Origin: an uncultured Myxococcales bacterium
Lineage (GTDB): Bacteria; Myxococcota_A; UBA9042
DNA length: 33,669 nt
Direction of reading: 5' to 3'
Assembly: GCA_937910235.1 (NCBI GenBank)
Contig: CALENB010000114.1
Location: forward strand, 1-33,669
Shown piece by piece: positions 14,828-23,683 of this stretch; position 1 is the first letter of the stretch; each line of letters opens with the position of its first letter. The position numbers were made by a program, and so were the translations under genes. Below the pieces are notes generated by a model. The model searched no databases. It worked only from the letters and a program-made list of their open reading frames with translations, and was not told the origin of the DNA.

Positions 14828-17266
14828 TCATTTCGGCGGCGCCCAGCCCTTGCTGACCTTGCCGCTCTCCGACAACCACAGCCGCTGATCCGCCTTGAAC
14901 GGGCCCGCGAAACTCACCTTAAAGCCGCCGGGGAAGACCACGTCGACACCGTTGACCTCGGTCGCGGCGCCCAGGCCAATGTGCTGAACCAAACTGTCTT
15001 GGCAGCCCTGGCCGTTGCCGCCCGACACGCTCCGCAGCACGGTCTTCGCGCCGATCTTGACCCGCACCGTCGCCCCGATCGCGGCGCGGTTGGCTTTGAC
15101 ATCGCCGATGACCCCCACCTGCAGCCAGTGGCCCGGTTTTCCGGCCCGTTTGCCGCCGGGGCGCAGGCCATTGCCGCTGTTCAAGAAGACGACGCCCTTG
15201 GTCGCGAGGTCCGGCAACCCGTCGTGGTTGATGTCGGCGACCGCCATGCCCCAGCCGTTCTTCACGGTCAGCCCCGCGTGCAATACATCGAGTTCAAACG
15301 TTCCGTCGCCGAGGCCCCAGTAGAAGTCGGTCGGTCGGCCGTCGTAGGTGGCGCTGATGGCCAGATCCAGCACGCCGTCGAGGTCGAAGTCGGCCAGCAC
15401 CGGCACGGAATGCGTCTCCTGGTAGCGCAACCCCGACGCGCCGACGGGGATCGACCAATCGCCCTGAATGTCATTCCAGCCACCCTTGCCGTCATTCAAC
15501 AGCACCTGGCTCTTGTCGCTGAAGTTGAAGAAGCGTGGATGGGCTAGGTTCGCCACGACAACGTCCATCTGGCCGTCTCCATTGAGGTCGCCCCAGGCCG
15601 TGCCGATCGAGTGGCCATATTGCGTCGCGCCGCCGCTGGCCACGGGGTCACCGGCGAGGCCAACCTTGAGCGCGACTTCACTGACGGTGCCGTCGCCATT
15701 GTTGCGGTAGTACAGGTTGCGGTGCAGCCGATAGTTGTTGATGAGGATGTCCACATCGCCGTCGCCGTCCGCGTCCACCGGGTTGGCGCCGCGGCTCGCA
15801 AACGCAGACCCTGAGAGCCCTAAGAAGCCGCTTTTGCCGGTCCAATTGCTAAACTTTCCGCCGCCCTCGTTGTGCCAAATCGTGTCGTAGTAGAAGGTGC
15901 CAAGACCCCAACAGATGAAGTTGGCGACGTACAAGTCGAGCTTGCCGTCCGCGTCCACATCGATCCACGCCGCGCCGGGTGTGGGGCTGTGAATGCTGGT
16001 CTTCTCGTCCTTGTCCTCGCAGAAGTTATAGCTCTGAATATCGCTGATCCCGGACGCCACGGTCACATCTTCGAACGTCCCGTCGCCTTTGTTGCGCAGC
16101 AGCGTGTCGCCGCCGTTGTAGTTCTCCCAGAAGACAAACAGATCGAGGTGGCCATCGTTGTCAAAATCACCCCAGACGCCGCCGTTACCCTTCACGTCGA
16201 GCTGCTTGAAGCCGACCTGCTCGCTCACATCGACGAGCGTGCCGTTGACGTTTCGGAAGAGCTTGTTGCTGCTGTCAAACAGGTCGACCCAGCCGTCGTT
16301 GTCGTAGTCACCCCAGGCCATGCGATGCCCAGGCGCCACGTCCTTCATCGGTTGCAGCATCGTCTGTGCCGGCGCGACGGTGGGTAGCGGCTCCACCACG
16401 AGGCGCACCAGGTAGTCATTGGCGCGCGACAAGCTCAGACCATTCCAGTTGAAGTTGGCCTGCCCGTTCCACGTGAACGACGTGATGTCGGGGAAGTTCC
16501 ACGCCGAGTGGCAGCGAGCGAACTGCTCGCAGCAGGTCTGCGCGTCCTTACAATCGGCGTGAATGGTGCCGTCGAACGCCCACGAGGCTGCGCCGGGCCC
16601 TTTGCGTTTGTGGGCGACGTAGACGAGGCCCGGCTGGCTGAGCGTCACGGGCTCGGGGAACTTGAACGTCACCCACGCCCCAGGTTTCACTTCGTTGGCG
16701 GCGCAGCTCACCTCCCAGATTGGATCTGGGGCCCAGAAGTCGAAGCCGTTGTGACCAAAGTCACGGTACAGCCCGGCCTTGACGTCGCCCGCCGCTGGCA
16801 CGCTGCCGAACTGCACCCGAAAACCGTGCACACGCACCGGTTGGTCGAGGTCGAAGCGCACCGCCTCGTGCAAAGTCTGATCGATGATCTTCTTGCCGAT
16901 GATCTCGGCGTCAGGGACCGCGGTCAGGTGGTTTTTCGCCGTGCCGTCGTCCCACGCGATCTCGATCAAACCGGTCGGCAACGGCGCGTCCAGCCCGCAC
17001 GCAAGCAGCGTGCCGACGGGCGGGCCGCTGTCCGTGGCGTCGCCGTCCTCAGCGCCACCATCCGGGCTCGCGCCATCGCCGCCAAACCCGTCGATCGGCT
17101 GAGAATTCAAGCTATCCGCGCCGCCTGAGCCATCGTCGTCGGCGCCAGCTGCGTCGGCCGTCGCGGTGGTCGGATCGGCGTCGCTGCCGCAGGCCGATGT
17201 CAACGTCAGGGCCGCGGCCAAGCTGAGTAGCAGCATCCAACGTCGTGGTTTCGTGGCAAGGCTCAT
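14828..17266 (-). CDS. FG-GAP/VCBS-repeat lipoprotein with ASPIC/UnbV C-terminus
   Basis: A predicted surface lipoprotein of 812 residues. The signal peptide MLLLSLAAALTLTSAC ends in the lipobox TSAC, followed by an Asp/Gly/Ala-rich spacer of about 60 residues. Residues about 90-300 form a beta-rich region with several Cys. Then come about seven FG-GAP-like blades with DxDxDG calcium loops: GDYDNDGWVDLF, GDFDNDGHLDLF, DVDADGKLDLY, DADGDGDVDIL, GDLNGDGQMDVV, ADFDLDGVLDLA and ADINHDGLPDLA. Together they could make a seven-bladed propeller. The last 90 residues (AAIGATVRVKIGAKTVLR, VVFPGG) match the ASPIC/UnbV module usual in this class. GGGAG precedes the ATG at 17266; the frame stays open to a TTG at 17290. 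The likely role is adhesion or ligand binding. No enzymatic motif is seen. Confidence 0.87.
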   Translation of the reverse strand: MSLATKPRRWMLLLSLAAALTLTSACGSDADPTTATADAAGADDDGSGGADSLNSQPIDGFGGDGASPDGGAEDGDATDSGPPVGTLLACGLDAPLPTGLIEIAWDDGTAKNHLTAVPDAEIIGKKIIDQTLHEAVRFDLDQPVRVHGFRVQFGSVPAAGDVKAGLYRDFGHNGFDFWAPDPIWEVSCAANEVKPGAWVTFKFPEPVTLSQPGLVYVAHKRKGPGAASWAFDGTIHADCKDAQTCCEQFARCHSAWNFPDITSFTWNGQANFNWNGLSLSRANDYLVRLVVEPLPTVAPAQTMLQPMKDVAPGHRMAWGDYDNDGWVDLFDSSNKLFRNVNGTLVDVSEQVGFKQLDVKGNGGVWGDFDNDGHLDLFVFWENYNGGDTLLRNKGDGTFEDVTVASGISDIQSYNFCEDKDEKTSIHSPTPGAAWIDVDADGKLDLYVANFICWGLGTFYYDTIWHNEGGGKFSNWTGKSGFLGLSGSAFASRGANPVDADGDGDVDILINNYRLHRNLYYRNNGDGTVSEVALKVGLAGDPVASGGATQYGHSIGTAWGDLNGDGQMDVVVANLAHPRFFNFSDKSQVLLNDGKGGWNDIQGDWSIPVGASGLRYQETHSVPVLADFDLDGVLDLAISATYDGRPTDFYWGLGDGTFELDVLHAGLTVKNGWGMAVADINHDGLPDLATKGVVFLNSGNGLRPGGKRAGKPGHWLQVGVIGDVKANRAAIGATVRVKIGAKTVLRSVSGGNGQGCQDSLVQHIGLGAATEVNGVDVVFPGGFKVSFAGPFKADQRLWLSESGKVSKGWAPPK

Positions 17267-17363
17267 GGCTGACTCCCGTCTTTGGTCCAAGGAGGGTACA
17301 AGAATGAACGTGCGCGCGCCCCTGTCGCGATTCTGTCACCGTCACCCGTCCGCGAGCTAGCCG

Positions 17364-18674
17364 ATGATCGTCATCGCGACCCATGATCACGCCGATTTTG
17401 ACGCCTTCGCGGCCATGGTCGCTGCGCGGCGGCTTCACGGCGGCGGTCGTATGGTGCTGGGGCGGCCAGTCGCAAACCACGTTCATGCGTTTCTCTCGCT
17501 GCACAAAGACCACTTCGACATCTGCGTGGAGCGCGACCTTGACCTCGCCGCGGTGGATCGACTCGTCGTGGTGGATACGCGCGACGTACGGCGTCTGAGA
17601 AACATCGAGCAGCTCGTCGGTCTGGTGCGCGCGGGCCAGCAGGCGATTCACGTCGAGGTCTGGGATCACCACTGCGCCTCCGCTGATGACCTCGTCGGCG
17701 ACACCAACCACGTTGAGGCGGTCGGCGCGGTGACGACGCTGCTCGTCGAGCGGCTGCGTGAGGACCGACACACCCTCCCCGAGATCGAGGCGACCGCCCT
17801 CGCGCTCGGAGTGCACGCTGACACCGGCTCGCTGACCTACCCGATCACCACGCCGCGCGACGCTGAGGCGCTCTCGTGGCTACTGGCTCAGGGCGCCAAC
17901 CTCAAGATGATCGGTCACTATCTCCGCACGCGGCTGCTGCCAGCGCAGCGCGACGCGCTCCTGGCGATCATGGCGAGCACCGAGACGCAGCTGTACTCCG
18001 GCGTCGAGGTGGCGTTTGCGCAAACCCAGCTGACCGTGACGGTGCCAGGGTTAGCCGAGGTCACGAGCGAAGCGCTGCAGACAGGGGGACACGACGCGAT
18101 TTTTGCGCTGTATGGGGTGCCTGGGCAGCGCGTCACCGTGGTGGGACGAGCCGGCGCGCCTTGGATCGACATCGGCGCGCTGATGCGCCGCCTTGGCGGG
18201 GGCGGGCACCGTGGCGCCGGCGCTGTGACGTTCAAGGACATCGACGTGGCGGAGGCCCAGCGCCGGATCCAGGCGCAGCTGGCGCTGGACCCGCCCGCAC
18301 CGTCGCGCGTGCGGGATGTGATGAGCACACCCGTGCACTGCGTCTCGCCAGACCTGCCGCTGTCGCACCTGGCTGACCTGCTCGCGACCTGGCGACACTC
18401 GGGCGTGCCGGTCGAGCGGGACGGCCAGCTGGTCGGCGTGGTCTCGCTGCGCGACCTCAGACGCGCCGAGCGTCGCGGCGACCTGCATCGAGAGGTAAAG
18501 TCGTGCATGTCTCAGAACGTGCTCACAATCGACCCTGGCGCGCCGCTCGATGAGGCCTTGCGCCAGATGGTCGGTAAGGACGTCGGCCGTCTGCCGGTGA
18601 TCGAAGATGGCCGAATCGTCGGCATCATCACGCGGTCGGACGTGCTTCGTGTGTTGTATGCGGCGGCTGGGTGA
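17364..18674 (+). CDS. DHH-DHHA1-CBS protein without a nucleotidyltransferase domain
   Basis: A 436-residue cytosolic protein. The DHH phosphoesterase motifs are present: THDHADFDAFAAMVAA, VVVDTRD, VWDHHCAS and ALGVHADTGSLTYP. DHHA1 follows with GGGGHRGAGAV. Two CBS domains then cover residues about 310-436 (VRDVMSTPVHCVSPD and CMSQNVLTIDPGAPLDEA) and would bind an adenosyl ligand. The N-terminal motif and domain order match the front half of the long tRNA nucleotidyltransferase/poly(A)-polymerase proteins of some deltaproteobacteria and Aquifex. Here the protein ends after CBS2, and the next gene is a membrane protein. It may be an oligonucleotide or cyclic-dinucleotide phosphodiesterase regulated by adenine nucleotides, or the partner of a nucleotidyltransferase encoded elsewhere. 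The ATG lies 97 bases from the divergent FG-GAP start. Confidence 0.85.
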   Translation: MIVIATHDHADFDAFAAMVAARRLHGGGRMVLGRPVANHVHAFLSLHKDHFDICVERDLDLAAVDRLVVVDTRDVRRLRNIEQLVGLVRAGQQAIHVEVWDHHCASADDLVGDTNHVEAVGAVTTLLVERLREDRHTLPEIEATALALGVHADTGSLTYPITTPRDAEALSWLLAQGANLKMIGHYLRTRLLPAQRDALLAIMASTETQLYSGVEVAFAQTQLTVTVPGLAEVTSEALQTGGHDAIFALYGVPGQRVTVVGRAGAPWIDIGALMRRLGGGGHRGAGAVTFKDIDVAEAQRRIQAQLALDPPAPSRVRDVMSTPVHCVSPDLPLSHLADLLATWRHSGVPVERDGQLVGVVSLRDLRRAERRGDLHREVKSCMSQNVLTIDPGAPLDEALRQMVGKDVGRLPVIEDGRIVGIITRSDVLRVLYAAAG

Positions 18675-18675
18675 C

Positions 18676-20091
18676 ATGCAGCGACGCGACGACATGCCGC
18701 GAGTGGCAGACCGGCGCCTGGCCACCAGCCCAGCGATGCGTATTCTCGGCCGTTTCGCCGCTTGGACGCTGATCGCGACAGGGTTCTGGTACGTCGCCAA
18801 CCACACCCTCGTGCCCGGCCGCGGCTGGCTCGAGGCGTCGCCACAGGCCATCAGCGGCGACGAGCCGCACTACCTCATCGAGATCAATAGCCTGCTGACC
18901 GACGGCGACCTGGACCTCGGCGATCAGTACCGGGCAGCGCGCGACGGCGGCTGGCAGGCGGGCGGCCGTTTTCGGGGCCTGCAGCTCGATCACCACACCG
19001 TGCTGTTTGATCCTGCCACCGGCGACGCGGAGCTGTGGAGTCGCGTCTTCGACTGGCAACGCCGCTCGCCATGCGAGACGCCCGGCTGCCACGGCCACGC
19101 GCGCGTGTCGTCGCGTCTGCCGGCCTCGACCACGTTGCGAGAGGCGCCGGCGCATCCACCAGGCTTCCCGATGCTCGTCGCCGCGTTGCTGTCGCCGCTC
19201 GCGCTGTCCCCGATCACGCTGTCTGGCGGTCAAGTCGAGGCCGGCGTCGTCGCCCTGCAGACGGGGTTCGCGGCAGCGGCCGTGGTGCTGACGTTTGAGC
19301 TCGCCATCGCCGCTGGGTTTGGGCCCTGGGGGGGGCTGGCGGCGGTGCTCCTGCTGCTGCTCAGCCCGTGGACGGCGTACGCCCGCAGCGTGTTTTCGGA
19401 GCCGCTCGCTGGTCTCTTGGTCGTCGCGGGTGCGTTGGCCCACCAGCGCCGCAAGGCCGCGCTGGCGGCGCTAGCGCTGGGTCTCGCCATGTGGATCAAG
19501 CCGCCCTTCGTGCTGTTCGGCGCGGCGCTGCTGTTGAGCCACCTGCGGGCCAAGCGCCTGCGGCCAGCGGCGCACACTGCCCTCGTGATGAGCGTCGTCG
19601 GCGTCGCGCTGCTCGTGTTCAATCTGCGGCTAGCCGGGATTCCGCTGATCTCCGGGCAGCTGGGTTGGCGCTGGATCGCGCGTCCGCAACAGCTCCTGGC
19701 CACGCTCACGTCGTCTCACCACGGGCTGCTCCTCTTTGCGCCGTGGGTCGCGGCGGGTGGCGCGGCGCTGGCGCTCGGCGTGCTGCGCGCCGATACCAAC
19801 GCCCCGCCGGGTTTGCGTGACTTCGGCTGGGCGCTGTTGCCGTGGCTGCTGCTGCACATGCTCCACGGCAGCCTCGGCGAGCTCTGCTGGGGGCCGCGCT
19901 ACTGGGTGCCGTGGCTGCCCGTGTTGGCGGTAGCGACGCTGCTGGCCTGGCGGGGCTACGGTCTGCGTGGTCGCGTCGCGGTGGTGCTCGCCGTCGCCGC
20001 AGGCGCGTTCGCGACGTGGCCCGCGGTGCTGGCGTGGCCCTTTGTGTGGGGCCGTCCCGCCTGGGTTGGACTTGAGATTCTAGGCGGCTAG
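18676..20091 (+). CDS. Polytopic membrane protein, GT-C glycosyltransferase-like
   Basis: A 471-residue integral membrane protein with about ten hydrophobic segments. After the first helix (FAAWTLIATGFWYVA), an extracytoplasmic loop carries GDEPHYLIEINSLLTDGDLD. Its Asp-Glu pair is where GT-C enzymes of the PMT/ArnT type keep their catalytic acid. HPPGFPMLVAALLSPLAL and later WIKPPFVLFGAALLL, then LCWGPRYWVPWLPVLAV, fit a lipid-linked-sugar transferase of this class. The donor and acceptor are unknown. The ATG at 18676 is one base after the TGA of the DHH gene (TGACATG), which suggests coupling, but the Shine-Dalgarno is poor. ATGs at 18694 and 18736 are possible alternatives. The 117 bases after the stop, before the ABC-F gene, probably contain that gene's promoter. 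Confidence 0.72.
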   Translation: MQRRDDMPRVADRRLATSPAMRILGRFAAWTLIATGFWYVANHTLVPGRGWLEASPQAISGDEPHYLIEINSLLTDGDLDLGDQYRAARDGGWQAGGRFRGLQLDHHTVLFDPATGDAELWSRVFDWQRRSPCETPGCHGHARVSSRLPASTTLREAPAHPPGFPMLVAALLSPLALSPITLSGGQVEAGVVALQTGFAAAAVVLTFELAIAAGFGPWGGLAAVLLLLLSPWTAYARSVFSEPLAGLLVVAGALAHQRRKAALAALALGLAMWIKPPFVLFGAALLLSHLRAKRLRPAAHTALVMSVVGVALLVFNLRLAGIPLISGQLGWRWIARPQQLLATLTSSHHGLLLFAPWVAAGGAALALGVLRADTNAPPGLRDFGWALLPWLLLHMLHGSLGELCWGPRYWVPWLPVLAVATLLAWRGYGLRGRVAVVLAVAAGAFATWPAVLAWPFVWGRPAWVGLEILGG

Positions 20092-20208
20092 AACCGACCT
20101 AAAAGCCTGGATAATCAAGCTGACCCTTGCGCTCAGGCGCCGTCTCCCCTAAACCTGCGCCCCGCTTGGGTCCCGCTCAAGCCTACCCCCGGCGATGAGG
20201 AGACGTTC

Positions 20209-21789
20209 ATGATCACAATCTCAGGGCTCAGCAAGAGTTTTGGCGGACGCAAGCTGTTCGAAGATGTGAACACGACGTTCGCACCTGGCAATCGCTACGG
20301 TCTTACGGGTCCAAACGGCGCCGGTAAGTCGACGTTTATGAAGATCGTCGCCGGCGATATCGAGCCCGACGAAGGCTCCGTCCGTCGCCCCAAAAAGACC
20401 GCGATGCTCAAGCAGGATCACAGCCTCTACAACGACGTGCCGGTGCTCGACGCAGTGATGATGGGCAACCCCGTTTTGTGGGCCGTCATGGAGGAGCGCA
20501 ACGAGCTGTACGCACAGGCTGACAACTTCACCGACGAGATGGGCATGCGCCTCGCCGAGCTGGAGTGCATCGTCGCGGAAGAGGATGGCTACACCGCTGA
20601 ACCGGAGGCGGAGGCGTTGCTGGAGGGTTTGGGCATCGGCGCCGATCTCTACCAGGAGCCGGTCGGGTCACTCTCTGGCGGCATGAAGGTGCGGGTGCTG
20701 TTGGCGCAAGCGCTCTTTGGTAAGCCGGACGCCATGATGCTCGACGAACCGACCAACCATCTCGATCTTGAGACGATCGATTGGCTCGAGAACTTCTTGC
20801 TCGGCTACCGTGGCACGCTCGTTGTCATTAGCCACGATCGCCAGTTTCTCAACGACATCTGCACCCACATCGCCGACATCGACTATGAAGCCATCGTCAC
20901 TTACCCCGGCAACTACGACGACATGGTGCTCATCAAGTCCCAGATTCGCGGCCGCGTCGAGTCGCAAGAGGCGGTGAAGCAGAAGAAGGTGAAGGAGCTC
21001 AACGACTTCATCCAGCGCTTCTCGGCCGGCTCCCGCGCGAGCCAGGTGCAGTCTCGCAAGAAGCAGCGTGACAAGCTGAAGGCGAGTGATATCAAGCGCT
21101 CCAACATTACTAGGCCCTACATTCGGTTTGACGTGCGCGAGGAGAGCGGCAAACACATCATCGACATTCAGGACCTCGCCAAGGGCTTCGACGGCCAGAC
21201 CTTGTATACGGAGTTTCGGGCGCACGTGAATCGGGGCGAGCACATCGGCATCATCGGCCGCGACGGTGTGGGGAAGACCACGCTCATCCGCATGCTCATG
21301 GCCGAGATATCGCCTGATTCCGGCACCTGCGAATGGGGCACGAACACCGACGTGGGCTACATGCCGCAGGAGCATGAGGGCAGCATTGAGCCCGGCAACA
21401 CGATCGACTCATGGCTGCACGGCTTCAAACCTGGCGCTGATCTCGAAGACATCCGAGGGTTGCTTGGCCGCATGCTGTTTCGAGGCGACGAAGGTAAAAA
21501 GTCGACGGACGTCCTGTCTGGCGGCGAGCGCGTGCGCATGCTGTTTTGCAAGATGATGCTGCTCCAGCACAACGTGTTGGTGCTGGACGAGCCGACCAAT
21601 CACCTGGACTTGGAGAGCATCTCCGCCTTGGCGGACGGGTTGGCGGCGTACAAGGGCACGCTGTTTCTCGTCACCCACGATCGGAACTTGCTCACGGAAG
21701 CGTGCGACCGCATCTGGTCCATCGAGGACGGGGCGCTGCTAGATTTCCGCGGCACGTACACCGATTTTCACGATCGGCAGAGCGCATAG
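20209..21789 (+). CDS. ABC-F family ATPase, YbiT-like
   Basis: A 526-residue soluble ATPase with two ABC domains and no membrane part, predicted to act on ribosomes. Domain 1 has GPNGAGKST, LSGGMKVRVLLAQAL and MMLDEPTNHLDLE. Domain 2 has GRDGVGKTT, LSGGERVRMLF and LVLDEPTNHLDLE. The linker between them is charged and Lys-rich (VKQKKVKELNDFIQRF, then QSRKKQRDKLK), as expected of the tRNA-contacting P-site interaction motif. Length and linker look most like YbiT, which is a housekeeping member rather than an antibiotic-resistance ABC-F. I would not name it from sequence alone. GAGGAG six to twelve bases before the ATG supports the start. It is convergent with the stress-protein gene, six bases away. 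Confidence 0.94.
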   Translation: MITISGLSKSFGGRKLFEDVNTTFAPGNRYGLTGPNGAGKSTFMKIVAGDIEPDEGSVRRPKKTAMLKQDHSLYNDVPVLDAVMMGNPVLWAVMEERNELYAQADNFTDEMGMRLAELECIVAEEDGYTAEPEAEALLEGLGIGADLYQEPVGSLSGGMKVRVLLAQALFGKPDAMMLDEPTNHLDLETIDWLENFLLGYRGTLVVISHDRQFLNDICTHIADIDYEAIVTYPGNYDDMVLIKSQIRGRVESQEAVKQKKVKELNDFIQRFSAGSRASQVQSRKKQRDKLKASDIKRSNITRPYIRFDVREESGKHIIDIQDLAKGFDGQTLYTEFRAHVNRGEHIGIIGRDGVGKTTLIRMLMAEISPDSGTCEWGTNTDVGYMPQEHEGSIEPGNTIDSWLHGFKPGADLEDIRGLLGRMLFRGDEGKKSTDVLSGGERVRMLFCKMMLLQHNVLVLDEPTNHLDLESISALADGLAAYKGTLFLVTHDRNLLTEACDRIWSIEDGALLDFRGTYTDFHDRQSA

Positions 21790-21795
21790 AACGGC

Positions 21796-22665
21796 TCAGC
21801 CGCCAAACCGACCGCCACGCAAGACCAGCACTGGGAGTGGGCTGAGCTGCAGGACGCGCTCGCTGGTGGAGCCGAGCAAAATGGCCTCCACGCGGCCGCG
21901 ACCGTGTGCCGGAACTACGATGAGGCCAGCGCTGCCCTCCAGCGCGGCCGCCACGATCGCCGCACCGGCCTCATGCGCACACACCGCGCGCGTCTCGACG
22001 TCCAGGTCGGGCCACGACGCCGCCATCTCGTTGAGCAGGGACTCACTGCGCGCCCGCCAGACGTTGAGCTCTTCGGGCGGGGTCGCCCATTCGACGTCTT
22101 TGGCCGTCACATGCAGCGGGCAGCGCGCATCGACGATGACCGTCAGGATCTCCAGGGTCGCGCCGACCTGCTGGCACAACTTCGCCGCGGTGGTGACGCC
22201 GCTGTGGCTCGCGCTAGAGAAGTCCGTGGTGACCAAGATCCGGTCCCAATGGGCGGGACGGGCGACCGCCGGGTCCTCGTACGTCACGGGATCATGCGCG
22301 ACGAGCACGGGCACGGTGCTGCGGCGAACCAGATCAAACGTCACCGACCCCAGCGTTTGTCCTGTCGCGTTCTCGCCATGTTTGGTCACCACCAGCACTC
22401 CGATGTCGCGATCCTTGCAGAGCCGGAGCAGCGCATCGACCGGCGGACCGGTGAGCGACTCGCAGCGCGCGGTCACGTCCATTTGCTCGAGCCCCTCTCG
22501 GATCGCCGACAGGGCCGTCGCCGCAGCCGCGCCGTCGGTACCAGCGCTGGCGTGGGCGATGGTGACATCCCCGCCGTCGAGGTACGCCAGCCGGGCGGCG
22601 TGAGGGATCGCACGCCACGAGGAGCTGGAAAGATCTGTGGCGAGAAGGATGTGGCGCGTGTCCAT
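21796..22665 (-). CDS. Universal stress protein with two Usp domains
   Basis: A 289-residue cytosolic protein built from two UspA-like domains. Domain 1 starts HILLATDLSSSSWRAIPHAA and ends HGENATGQTLGSVTFDLV followed by PVLVAHD. Domain 2 starts RILVTTDFSSASHSGVTTAA and ends HGRGRVEAILLGSTSERV. The second domain keeps G-x9-G-S of the ATP-binding loop, although the first Gly of the consensus is Pro. The first domain has a shorter loop and may not bind ATP the same way. Proteins of this type are induced by starvation, oxygen limitation or other stress. The partners here are unknown. AGGAGG precedes the ATG at good spacing. It is divergent from the OmpA-like gene across about 200 bases. Confidence 0.92.
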   Translation of the reverse strand: MDTRHILLATDLSSSSWRAIPHAARLAYLDGGDVTIAHASAGTDGAAAATALSAIREGLEQMDVTARCESLTGPPVDALLRLCKDRDIGVLVVTKHGENATGQTLGSVTFDLVRRSTVPVLVAHDPVTYEDPAVARPAHWDRILVTTDFSSASHSGVTTAAKLCQQVGATLEILTVIVDARCPLHVTAKDVEWATPPEELNVWRARSESLLNEMAASWPDLDVETRAVCAHEAGAAIVAAALEGSAGLIVVPAHGRGRVEAILLGSTSERVLQLSPLPVLVLRGGRFGG

Positions 22666-22866
22666 GGGGGCCTCCTAAGTGGATCTCCTACAGACTAAGC
22701 CACGGTGGCGGCGACGATGCAAAATCTGTGGCGGAAATGCTGGCCAACGCAGGGCACCGCGCCGCGCCCGGCCCACCAACCTGCGGCTGCGCGGCACACT
22801 GTTGCGGCGCGCGCCACAGTGATAAGGTCCGGCCGTTCCTTACGACTTGGTGCGACGGAGGCCAAA

Positions 22867-23682
22867 ATGCCCAGAATAGCTAAATTTTTTCCGACGATTG
22901 CGGCGGTCGTGGTTGCGGCTGCGCTGAGCGCCTGTTCTGCGGCGCAGGTCGCGGAGAAGCCGCCGGAGGCGCCAAAAGGCCCGCCACCCGGGATGATCGA
23001 GCTCATCAAGTACGAGAAGAAGACCCAACAGCTGCTCGACGCGACGCTCGCGCTCGGGAAGGTGCGCGCCAACGTCGACGAGACGCGGCGCCGACTCGCG
23101 GCGGTATGTGTGGACTATCCCAAGCATCAGGCCTGCGCTCAGGAGACGGCGGCGTTGTACGCGCGGACGGCGTTCTGCAAAGACAAGACGTTTGTCGGCC
23201 ACATCGACGAGATCGTGAAGGCGTGTCATCAGGGTCAATGCAAGCAGGTCGACGAAGCGAACCTCATCACGCGCTCACAGTACATGTCCCTCGTCTCCCA
23301 CCTGCCGCACAGCCTGATCACCTTCAAGTCGGGCAACTCGCGGCTCGATAAGATGGACCGGCGGCAGCTGCAAGACTTCATCGAGAACATCGGCGCAGAG
23401 AAGGGCTACGTGATCATCGTCGGCCGCGCCAGCAAAGACGGCCCGTGGCGCAAGAACCTCGAGTACGCCCTCGGTCGCGCTGAGAGCACGCGCAAGTTCC
23501 TCGTCGAGGACATGGGGCTGTCGCCCAAGCGAGTCGGCTACATTACGTACGGCCACGCCAAGATGTACCTGACCGCGCTCGATAAAGACCGCCTCACAGA
23601 CCGCAGGCTCTCGGTAAAACAGGCCAATCGCAGCGCGCTGGTGTTCGCCTACCCGTGTTTTGACCCGAACCGTGCGCCGTAG
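22867..23682 (+). CDS. OmpA-like C-terminal domain lipoprotein
   Basis: A 271-residue predicted outer-membrane lipoprotein. The signal peptide reads MPRIAKFFPTIAAVVVAA and the lipobox LSAC, followed by a short Pro-rich spacer (KPPEAPKGPPPG). A helical middle with four or five Cys residues leads to an OmpA/Pal-type peptidoglycan-binding domain: SLITFKSGNSRLDKMDRRQL, VIIVGRASKDGPWRKNLEYA, then LGRAESTRKFLVEDMGL. The final NRSALVFAYPC is also typical, although the helix motif is somewhat diverged. It probably ties the outer membrane to the cell wall. GGAGG at 22857-22861, five bases before the ATG at 22867, sets the start well inside the longer open frame. The thioredoxin-like gene follows almost without a gap. 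Confidence 0.87.
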   Translation: MPRIAKFFPTIAAVVVAAALSACSAAQVAEKPPEAPKGPPPGMIELIKYEKKTQQLLDATLALGKVRANVDETRRRLAAVCVDYPKHQACAQETAALYARTAFCKDKTFVGHIDEIVKACHQGQCKQVDEANLITRSQYMSLVSHLPHSLITFKSGNSRLDKMDRRQLQDFIENIGAEKGYVIIVGRASKDGPWRKNLEYALGRAESTRKFLVEDMGLSPKRVGYITYGHAKMYLTALDKDRLTDRRLSVKQANRSALVFAYPCFDPNRAP

Positions 23683-23683
23683 G

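Noticed and set aside
17364-18674. RecJ or NrnA as a name for the DHH protein
   Set aside because: The two CBS domains and the THDHADFDAF motif fit the front of tRNA nucleotidyltransferase fusions better than RecJ or NrnA.
22800-22835. Sigma-70-like promoter (TTGCGG ... TAAGGT) before the OmpA-like gene
   Set aside because: Spacing is only about 15 bases and both boxes match poorly, so it is not better than chance in this composition.
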